Below are positions 1-6,163 of a DNA stretch of 8,066 bases, one piece after another. How positions within the stretch are numbered: position 1 is the first letter of the stretch; each line of letters begins with the position of its first letter. The DNA is from Pseudomonadota bacterium (GTDB lineage Bacteria; Desulfobacterota; Anaeroferrophillalia; Anaeroferrophillales; Tharpellaceae). The stretch lies in NCBI GenBank assembly GCA_030641485.1, contig DAOWHJ010000081.1:1-8066 (forward strand), written 5' to 3'. The notes beneath the pieces are model-generated. The model worked only from the letters and a program-made list of their open reading frames with translations. It was not told the DNA's origin and made no database searches. Position numbers and translations under genes: made by a program.

Positions 1-1
1 C

Positions 2-478
2 ATGAACGCCAGCGACCTGGATATCTCAACGGTCGAAACGGCAGCCAACCTCTCACAGGTCGGTATCCTTTTTGACGATCGGCCACTGCTCTTCAAGGCA
101 TAAGCTTTGACAGCAGAGGAGCAGGACGAAATGGCGCAGCATGTCGAGCATGCCGCCAAGGTTCTGGAAGATATCGATTTCGGTCTGCCCATTTTTGACG
201 CTGTTTACCAGATGAATGAAACTCTGGATGGGCAGGGTTATCCAAAGGGCTTGAAGGGTGATGAAATCAGTTTGTCGGCCCGCATTCTTGCGGTTGTTAA
301 CAGCTTCTGTGCCATGGTCAAACCCCGCGCGTACCGCGGTGCACGTTCGATCGATGAAAGCTTGGCGATTATCGAGTCAGGCGACGGGGTTTATGACCAA
401 CGAGTCGTCACCGTTCTCAAGGAAGTTGTGAAGTCGGCCATTGGTGAAAAAATTCTGGCCAAACGCCGTCAGGATTGA
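2..478 (+). pseudogene. degenerate HD-GYP-domain protein, 3' part, broken by an in-frame stop
   Basis: One frame reads from position 2 to the TGA at 476-478 and is interrupted only by TAA at 101-103. Both sides of that stop look like one domain. Before it comes NLSQVGILFDDRPLLFKA, which corresponds to the HD-GYP stretch around HD..GK.GVP..IL.KPG. After it come LTAEEQDEMAQHVEHA, LDGQGYPKGLKGDEISLSAR and a PRAYR segment, matching the GYP half of the domain. The metal-binding HD pair reads SQ and the HHE triplet reads MNE, so cyclic-di-GMP phosphodiesterase activity is not expected even without the stop. A non-catalytic sensor or signalling branch of HD-GYP proteins seems likely. The 5' part lies outside the window. 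A TTG at 107 with AAGG at 95-98 could allow re-initiation of a 123-residue fragment, but a fragment starting in mid-domain is unlikely to fold alone. The TAA could also be a sequence error. Confidence 0.62.
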
Positions 479-674
479 TAAGCAAAATTGATTTCTGTCA
501 AGGTCCAAGTTGTGGGGACAGTATATGTATCTTTTTTATAGTCCGCATAGATAAACTTTTTCTGGCAGTGAGACTTAGGCGAAGATACAATCTATGGATA
601 ATAGTGTAGAACTCTAAATCATTATTTGTCTTGCCAGTTTGGACATGATAAGAGAAACTCGACAACTAGAGAAA

Positions 675-690
675 TGGTGCCATGTCACCA
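675..690. promoter_or_regulatory. near-perfect 16-bp palindrome, possible operator
   Basis: The sequence TGGTGCCATGTCACCA pairs with itself at seven of eight positions; the only mismatch is C680 against T685. It lies 128 bases before the ATPase start, in non-coding DNA. A dimeric regulator site is one reading and an RNA hairpin is another. No regulator gene is present in the window to link to it. Confidence 0.3.
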
Positions 691-777
691 ATGACAATAA
701 ACAAGCCTTCAGCTTTGCTCCTGTGATCATAGTGTTATGTCAGGTGTGAAATAACGTAAAATTAGGTTGCAGGTTTC

Positions 778-794
778 AAAGTGATTTTCACTTT
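778..794 (+). promoter_or_regulatory. 7-3-7 inverted repeat just before the ATPase ribosome-binding site
   Basis: AAAGTGA (778-784) and TCACTTT (788-794) are perfect inverted arms around TTT. The element ends 13 bases before GAGG at 808-811, which sits six bases from the ATG at 818. It could be an operator, or a short hairpin in the 5' leader affecting translation of the ATPase. The arms are A+T-rich, so an RNA hairpin would be weak; a protein-binding site seems somewhat more likely. Confidence 0.4.
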
Positions 795-817
795 AAATCT
801 GAAAGAAGAGGTCGACA

Positions 818-3460
818 ATGTCCTTCTATAGCCAGTCAAAAAAAGATTTTTTTACATTTCTGGATTGTGATGAAGCCGGATTAACTCAATCTGAGGTTTT
901 AGAGCGTCGGCAACGTTATGGTGCAAATCGTCTGCGTGAAGCTGCGCCGCCAAGTCCGTTATTCCTGTTTGTTGACCAGTTTAAGAGCTTTATCATCTAT
1001 ATCCTTTTGTTTGCTGTAGTCTTTGCTCTAGCTATCGGTGAATATGTCGATTCCCTGATAATTATCGTGATTGTTTTACTTAATGCTCTGATCGGTTTTT
1101 TTCAGGAGTACGGCGCTGCCCGTTCGCTTGCTGCTCTGAAAGAGATGACCGAGGTCATGGCAACGGTATTGCGTGATGGGGTTTGGCAGAGCGTTAAATC
1201 GACATCTTTAGTCCCTGGAGATATTATCACGGTTGCCGCTGGGGATAAGATTCCGGCCGATGCCCGAATTATTACGGCCAATCGTCTTTTAGTGGAAGAG
1301 GCAGCCTTGACCGGAGAGAGCTTGCCGGTTGAAAAAAATAGTGCTGTGCTTTCGGGGGCTTTGCAGATTGGTGAGCAGAAGAATATGCTCTTTTCTTCAA
1401 CCTCAGTGGTTAGTGGTCGGGCCCAAGCTGTGGTTGTGGCCACTGGTATGAAAACTGAAATTGGGGCAATTGCAGATTTAGTCGAGAGTGCAAAAGAGGA
1501 GCTGACGCCACTGCAACGACGATTAGATCGTTTTGGCCAGCGCTTGGGGCTGGTCATAATTGTGATTTGCATTCTGGTAATGACGCTCTCTTGCGGTAAG
1601 GAGTTTTTGCTCTTACAAACGGTTAGTCGAGATTCCCTGATCGCCTTTGCTTTTATCGCCATTAGCCTGGCGGTGGCGGCAGTACCAACGGCCCTGCCCG
1701 CTGTTGTGACTATCGCTTTGAGCATTGGGGTTAAACGTCTCTTGCAGCGTAAAGCTCTCGTACGGCGTTTGGCCTCAGTTGAGACACTGGGGAGTTGCGA
1801 TGTGATCTGTACCGACAAAACCGGGACTCTGACCTGTAATCGAATGACGGTTCGTCAGGCTTGGACCTTGAAACGGGAGTTGTCGTTGACGACACCCTTA
1901 GTAAAGGAAAATCTTGGCCTAGTTGAGAAACTGCTTTTTTTAGCCGGTGCGGCCTGCAATGATGCGGTTATCAAAAGATCTGAGTCGGGACTTGACACTA
2001 GGGGCGATCCGACCGAAATCGCACTGCTTGTCAGTGCTGAAAAATTTGATTGCCAGCATTATGGTCAGCGCCTTGACGAAATTCCTTTCGATGGCCTGCG
2101 CAAGCGTATGAGCGTGCTTATGACAGAAGAAGGTGGAGCTAGGCTTTATGTGAAAGGGGCTCCTGATGCCATCCTTGAGATTTCGACTCGGGTCATGCTT
2201 AATGGTGACGTGGTTCCATTGAACAACCAGTTACGGGATTTAATCATCACCAAAAATGATCTTTTTGCGGCTCAGGCGATGCGAGTGTTGGCCTTTGCCT
2301 GTAGCGATCTTGATGCTGAAAAAGTAGATGGTCCGGCAACTGAAAGTGATCTGATTTTTATCGGGCTCCAGGCTATGGTTGACCCGCCTCGGCCAGATGT
2401 TCGTCAAGCAATTATAAGGACGTATGCGGCGGGAATCAGGGTCATCATGATCACCGGTGATTATCGTGAGACCGCGCGGGCGGTGGGTAAAGAGGTGGGG
2501 ATCGAGGGTGAAGTTTTAACCGGTACGGAGATGGCGGACTTAAATGATGATGAGTTACGTCAACGGTTGCTAAATGGCACTAATATCTTCGCCCGGGTGA
2601 TTCCTGAACATAAGCAGCGAATCGTTTCTGTACTTCAGGGTCTGGGGCATACTGTGGCTATGACTGGTGATGGGGTTAATGACGCCCCAGCTTTGAAAAA
2701 AGCTAATATCGGGATTGCCGTTGGCAGTGGTACTGATGTTGCGAAAGAGGCCGCTGATTTTGTCTTACTTGATGACAGTTTCTCACATATAGTCAATGCC
2801 ATTGAAGAGGGGCGGGGCATCTATGATAATATCCAGAAATCTATCATGTTGTTGCTCTCCGGCAATTTGGGTGAAGTACTGATTATCTTTATGGCCGTTT
2901 TGCTGGGTTGGAATCTACCTTTGACCGCGGTAATGCTGCTCTGGATTAATATGATTACCGATGGGGCTCCGGCTTTGGCTTTCAGTGTTGATGGTTATGG
3001 CCACAACATTATGCGTCGTCCACCCAAACCAAGGGATGAAGCAATTCTTACTGGCCGCAAACTGGCCCTGATTACAGTTTTAGGGGTAGTCGGAACCCTG
3101 ATTGCACTGGCTATCTTTCGCTTGACCGGCGGGGCTTCCGAACTTGAAAGTGAAATCACCAAAGCCCGGACCATGGTTTTTAATTTTGTCGTTCTTTATG
3201 AGATGGTTCTGGTTTTTATCATTCGCTGTGAATATGATGTCCCGTTCTTCTCCAACCCTTGGGTCTGGAGTTCTGTGATCTTCTCAATTGCTCTTCAGGG
3301 TATCTTGATGTATACGCCGATGGCCCTCTATTTTAAGCTTGCCCCCCTAGGCTTTTTTGATATCGCCAAGCTACTTTCTGGCGGCTTGGTTTTTTATTTG
3401 ATGTTTCTATTTTATCAATTTACAAGTTCATCAAAGTCTAACTGCAATGCGGGGGAGTGA
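818..3460 (+). CDS. P-type cation-transporting ATPase, Ca2+-ATPase (P2) type
   Basis: This is an 880-residue membrane pump that couples ATP hydrolysis to cation transport through a phospho-aspartate intermediate. In order it shows an N-terminal cation-ATPase domain (about 10-45), M1-M2 (58-72, 78-95) and an actuator domain with TGES at 165-168. M3-M4 (243-259, 274-305) lead to the phosphorylation motif DKTGT with D333. The nucleotide-binding domain has KGAPD at 446-450, followed by DPPRP at 522-526, TGD at 546-548 and TGDGVNDAP at 616-624. Six more C-terminal helices (M5-M10, about 673-867) follow. Overall architecture and length match SERCA/PMCA-like bacterial pumps. M5 keeps N683 and E686, and M6 keeps N711, T714 and D715, which align with SERCA ion-site residues N768, E771, N796, T799 and D800. 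M4 reads PTALP (290-294) instead of PEGLP, losing the site II glutamate, so Ca2+ is likely but not certain. GAGG at 808-811 supports the start. A HIT gene follows three bases after the stop. Confidence 0.93.
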   Translation: MSFYSQSKKDFFTFLDCDEAGLTQSEVLERRQRYGANRLREAAPPSPLFLFVDQFKSFIIYILLFAVVFALAIGEYVDSLIIIVIVLLNALIGFFQEYGAARSLAALKEMTEVMATVLRDGVWQSVKSTSLVPGDIITVAAGDKIPADARIITANRLLVEEAALTGESLPVEKNSAVLSGALQIGEQKNMLFSSTSVVSGRAQAVVVATGMKTEIGAIADLVESAKEELTPLQRRLDRFGQRLGLVIIVICILVMTLSCGKEFLLLQTVSRDSLIAFAFIAISLAVAAVPTALPAVVTIALSIGVKRLLQRKALVRRLASVETLGSCDVICTDKTGTLTCNRMTVRQAWTLKRELSLTTPLVKENLGLVEKLLFLAGAACNDAVIKRSESGLDTRGDPTEIALLVSAEKFDCQHYGQRLDEIPFDGLRKRMSVLMTEEGGARLYVKGAPDAILEISTRVMLNGDVVPLNNQLRDLIITKNDLFAAQAMRVLAFACSDLDAEKVDGPATESDLIFIGLQAMVDPPRPDVRQAIIRTYAAGIRVIMITGDYRETARAVGKEVGIEGEVLTGTEMADLNDDELRQRLLNGTNIFARVIPEHKQRIVSVLQGLGHTVAMTGDGVNDAPALKKANIGIAVGSGTDVAKEAADFVLLDDSFSHIVNAIEEGRGIYDNIQKSIMLLLSGNLGEVLIIFMAVLLGWNLPLTAVMLLWINMITDGAPALAFSVDGYGHNIMRRPPKPRDEAILTGRKLALITVLGVVGTLIALAIFRLTGGASELESEITKARTMVFNFVVLYEMVLVFIIRCEYDVPFFSNPWVWSSVIFSIALQGILMYTPMALYFKLAPLGFFDIAKLLSGGLVFYLMFLFYQFTSSSKSNCNAGE

Positions 3461-3463
3461 ACT

Positions 3464-3847
3464 ATGTCTGTCGATATCTGTCCATTTTGTAATCTACCTG
3501 CCGAGTTGATACTTTTTGAAAACAGTTTGACTTTCGCTGTTCTTGACAAATTTCCGGCCTCACCGGGGCACCTTCTGGTCATTCCTTTTCGTCATGTTGC
3601 ATCCTATTGGGAACTGCATGAAGACGAAGTTAGAGCTGTTAATGATTTGCTTAAACAGTGTAAATTGTATGTTGATGAGAAATTTTCCCCGCATGGGTAC
3701 AACATCGGGGTTAATGTTGGTAAGCCCGCCGGTCAAACGGTTATGCATGTTCATGTTCACCTGATCCCACGTTATAAGGGGGATGTCGAAGATCCTGTTG
3801 GTGGTGTGAGAAACACTATTCCCGGCAAAGGTAACTATCTAAGCTAA
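3464..3847 (+). CDS. HIT-family nucleotide hydrolase, zinc-type
   Basis: This 127-residue protein has the histidine-triad signature HVHVHLI (95-101), preceded by GKPAGQTVM. By family analogy H97 is the residue that attacks the phosphate. Members hydrolyse or transfer nucleotides from substrates such as diadenosine polyphosphates or AMP-linked amines; the substrate here cannot be read from sequence. CPFC (C6, C9) near the N-terminus, with H44 and H95, would make the structural zinc site seen in one branch of the family. The C-terminal stretch GDVEDPVGGVRNTIP is also typical. Length is normal. The gene starts three bases after the ATPase stop, and its ribosome-binding site GGGGGAG (3451-3457) overlaps the end of the ATPase gene, so the two are probably co-transcribed and perhaps translationally coupled. 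It converges on the FadH-like gene, with 15 bases between the stops. Confidence 0.93.
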   Translation: MSVDICPFCNLPAELILFENSLTFAVLDKFPASPGHLLVIPFRHVASYWELHEDEVRAVNDLLKQCKLYVDEKFSPHGYNIGVNVGKPAGQTVMHVHVHLIPRYKGDVEDPVGGVRNTIPGKGNYLS

Positions 3848-3850
3848 TAA

Positions 3851-3868
3851 CTGTCGCAGTAGCTACAG
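3851..3868. terminator. weak hairpin at the convergent junction
   Basis: CTGT (3851-3854) pairs with ACAG (3865-3868), and inside a C/T mismatch GC pairs with GC around an AGTA loop. The hairpin sits between the HIT stop and the FadH-like stop and overlaps the latter. On the minus strand it is followed by only a short TTATT, and on the plus strand by no U-tract, so termination here is a guess. No better terminator is visible for either operon. Confidence 0.2.
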
Positions 3869-5863
3869 GGATAGTGCCGCCTCATAACCCTGGTGAATTG
3901 CATCAAATGCCAGAGCAACCTGTTTGGCATCGCCAACCACCTTAAAGGGCACCTGCATCTCTTGGAGGGTTGTCTCAAGAGTATTTACCGATACTGAACC
4001 TGCCGCAATGACGATGGTTTCTGCCTCGATTTTTACAATGTCTTCACCTTTTTTCATGGTTAGGCCAGTCGGAGTGATCTCGGTTACCTGGTGTTCAGTT
4101 ACGGATTTTATGCCAGCTCGAGAGAGTTCCTGCATCATTCCCCATCGGGTTGATTTGCCAATATCCTTGCCCACTTTATTAAGCATTTCAACAAGTACTA
4201 CTTTTTTACTCCCCTTGGTTGCCATCTCATAGAGAACTTCAGGGTCTTCTGCTTTATTGACGAGTAAAAACTTGACTGCCTCGGCTGACAGGGTCCCTTT
4301 TTCCGCGAGAAATAGAGCGGTCTCCACCCCAACGGCGCCGCCGCCGATAATGGCAACTTTTGTTCCAGTTGAGACTTTATCTTCAAGAACATCCCAAGCC
4401 TGCACAACATGCGGAAGCTCAATGCCGGGTATGGGCGGGGTAACCGCTATTGCCCCGGTTGCCACAATTACGACATCAGGTTTTTTTGATGCGATTGCTT
4501 TGCTGTCAATAATTTGCTTGAAAATGACCGGGATATTGTTGACTCTCAACTGGGTTTCAAGATCCTTTGCGAGTTGGGCAAAATCATCCCGCCCCGGAGG
4601 TGCGGCGGCGAGGTGGAGTTGACCACCCAGGCGATCAGATTGTTCATAAAGGGTAACTTCATGGCCTTGTAAGGAGGCGGTTAGAGCCGCACTCATGCCT
4701 CCAGGTCCACCGCCAACAACCATTACCTTTTTTGGGCTTGTGGTTTTCTTTAAGCTTCTTTGCCCTTCATGTCCGGCCTCGGGGTTACAGAGACACTCCA
4801 CATGCTTCATCTTAAACAAATGATCAAAACAACCCTGAGCACAGCCAATGCAGTGAAGGATTTGATTTTCCTGGCCCTGCTGAGCTTTTTTCGGTAGTTG
4901 CGGGTCAGTGATCAGGCTCCGGCCCATTGCCACCATATCGCACATGCCATTGGCAAGCAGCTCACGAGCGGTGGCAGGGTCATTAATCCTGTGGCTGGCG
5001 ATTACCGGGATATCAACGTTCTCTTTAATGCTCCGGGAGAGATAGGAGAAAGCCCCATGAGGTACACAAGTTACAATCTGGGGGACCCGGGCTTCATGCC
5101 AACCGACATTTATACACAATGCATCAGCTGGACCCTGAGCCAAGGCTTGGGCATATTCAATGAGCTCCTGATGGCTGTTACCTCCGGGCATAAAATCATT
5201 ACCGTTCATTCTGACGATCAAGGGGTAATCTGCACCAACGGCATCACGAATTGCAGCCATAACCTCAAGGCCAAAGCACATCCGGTTGTTAAAGCTGCCT
5301 CCATAGGCATCGGTACGTTGATTGGTCAAAGGTGATAAGAACTCGGAGATCAGATAACCGGTGCCGGAAAGTACCTCAACTGCGTCATAACCGGCAGTTT
5401 TGACGCGCCGGGCGGCATTGGCAAAGGCACCAATAGTCTGCTTTATCTCATCAATAGTCATCTCATGGGGCGTTTCATGGGTCAGGCGTGAAGCTATAGC
5501 AGAAGGGGCCACCGGCTTTTTCCCTTGCAAGAAAAAAGAGGGGTTATAGCGCCCAGCATGGTTGAGCTGCACCGCACTTCTGGATCCGTTGTTTTTGATG
5601 GTCTCAGCTAGCCTAGTCAAACCGGGAATAAAACTATCTTTATGAGCCCCAATATTAAGCGGGCTACCTGAAAGTTCATCAACGGTGGCAAACCCGACAC
5701 AAATCATACCGGCCCCACCAACAGCTCGTTGGCTATAAAAATCTAAAATTTGGTCAGTAACTGCAAAATTATTCGCCATACCAAGATGCATGGCCGGTAG
5801 ATAGATGCGGTTTTTTATTTCAAGCTGATTGATGATGATGGGTTCAAATAAAAAATCCTTCAT
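3863..5863 (-). CDS. fadH: 2,4-dienoyl-CoA reductase-like flavoprotein (old yellow enzyme plus 4Fe-4S plus FAD/NAD(P) domains)
   Basis: The 666-residue protein has the full three-part layout of bacterial FadH, close to the 672 residues of the E. coli enzyme. An FMN-binding TIM barrel (about 1-335) carries QLNHAGRY (99-106), GYLISEFLSP (169-178) and GWHEARVP (254-261). Y170 and H256 match the catalytic Tyr166 and His252 of E. coli FadH. A 4Fe-4S cluster site follows as C338, C341, C345 and C357, with the family spacing CxxCx3Cx11C. The FAD domain starts with GGGPGG (384-389) and E407; the NAD(P) domain has GGGAVG (507-512); and VGD (643-645) lies near the C-terminus. The expected reaction is reduction of 2,4-dienoyl-CoA to enoyl-CoA, passing electrons from NAD(P)H through FAD, Fe-S and FMN. 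Related 2-enoate reductases share this plan, so the true substrate could differ. AGGAGA at 5871-5876, seven bases before the ATG, fixes the start. The thiolase-like gene upstream on the same strand also suggests acyl-CoA metabolism. Confidence 0.88.
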   Translation of the reverse strand: MKDFLFEPIIINQLEIKNRIYLPAMHLGMANNFAVTDQILDFYSQRAVGGAGMICVGFATVDELSGSPLNIGAHKDSFIPGLTRLAETIKNNGSRSAVQLNHAGRYNPSFFLQGKKPVAPSAIASRLTHETPHEMTIDEIKQTIGAFANAARRVKTAGYDAVEVLSGTGYLISEFLSPLTNQRTDAYGGSFNNRMCFGLEVMAAIRDAVGADYPLIVRMNGNDFMPGGNSHQELIEYAQALAQGPADALCINVGWHEARVPQIVTCVPHGAFSYLSRSIKENVDIPVIASHRINDPATARELLANGMCDMVAMGRSLITDPQLPKKAQQGQENQILHCIGCAQGCFDHLFKMKHVECLCNPEAGHEGQRSLKKTTSPKKVMVVGGGPGGMSAALTASLQGHEVTLYEQSDRLGGQLHLAAAPPGRDDFAQLAKDLETQLRVNNIPVIFKQIIDSKAIASKKPDVVIVATGAIAVTPPIPGIELPHVVQAWDVLEDKVSTGTKVAIIGGGAVGVETALFLAEKGTLSAEAVKFLLVNKAEDPEVLYEMATKGSKKVVLVEMLNKVGKDIGKSTRWGMMQELSRAGIKSVTEHQVTEITPTGLTMKKGEDIVKIEAETIVIAAGSVSVNTLETTLQEMQVPFKVVGDAKQVALAFDAIHQGYEAALSL

Positions 5864-6163
5864 TACAAAATCTCCTGTTTTATGTTGTTATATCAAAAAG
5901 TTTTATGCCATCGTAAAAAGCGTTTCCAGACCGCTATGGCGGCTACATATCAGAAAATAACAAAGTACTTTCTGCATATTGTACCAGCATTAGACAGAGT
6001 GTGAAAGAGTTGTAATATCAATCGTTTACAAGTAGTTACTTAGAAGTCACGGGATGGGTTAAGAGCTCTAGCATGTAGTCAATATCCGCGTTAGCACAAT
6101 AAACGACCATCTGACCACAAAAATATTTGGTTGTCCCTATGTTTTCAGGTTGGTGACCTTTCT
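5864..6163. other. intergenic region between the thiolase-like and FadH-like genes
   Basis: These 300 bases hold no recognisable gene. They contain the possible FadH-like promoter at 5887-5895 and a small hairpin CCGC-TATG-GCGG at 5931-5942 without a following U-tract. A minus-strand open stretch, preceded by an in-frame stop inside the end of the thiolase-like gene, ends with TAA at 6036-6038. Its only ATG-started part, at 6108, encodes 24 residues and has no convincing ribosome-binding site. The size of the gap and the separate promoter signals suggest that the two flanking genes are separate transcription units. Confidence 0.5.
5887..5895 (-). promoter_or_regulatory. possible extended -10 promoter of the FadH-like gene
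   Basis: On the minus strand this reads TGATATAAC: the TGn extension plus TATAAC, five of six matches to TATAAT. No good -35 box sits 16-18 bases upstream, which extended -10 promoters tolerate. The implied transcript start near 5880 leaves a leader of about 17 bases containing the AGGAGA ribosome-binding site. Confidence 0.35.

Larger units (their letters stand above)
479..817. other. intergenic region upstream of the ATPase operon
   Basis: This stretch is A+T-rich and has no convincing coding frame on either strand. It contains two palindromes (675-690 and 778-794) and an 8-bp inverted repeat, TGTATCTT at 526-533 against AAGATACA at 582-589. There is also a GGGGACAGTATA motif at 514-525. 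I could not identify a strong sigma-70 promoter. The best -10-like hexamer is TAAAAT at 757-762, which has no good -35 partner. No terminator with a clear U-tract follows the HD-GYP remnant, so read-through from the left cannot be excluded. Confidence 0.6.

Noticed and set aside
1102..1818. Minus-strand open frame of 238 codons inside the ATPase gene
   Set aside because: It lies wholly antisense to a clearly real gene, its composition is serine/threonine/arginine-rich as expected of an antisense shadow, and no domain is recognisable.
4898..5335. Plus-strand open frame of 145 codons inside the FadH-like gene
   Set aside because: It is antisense to the conserved FMN and Fe-S domains of the FadH-like gene, with no recognisable motif and no ribosome-binding site.
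5931..5942. Hairpin CCGC-TATG-GCGG as a terminator
   Set aside because: The stem is short and no U-tract follows directly on either strand.
6062..6069. Palindrome AGAGCTCT
   Set aside because: Eight-base palindromes are frequent by chance, and no promoter or gene start lies close.
6147..6159. Small hairpin AGGT-TGGTG-ACCT near the end of the thiolase-like gene as a plus-strand terminator
   Set aside because: The stem is only four pairs and no plus-strand gene ends nearby.
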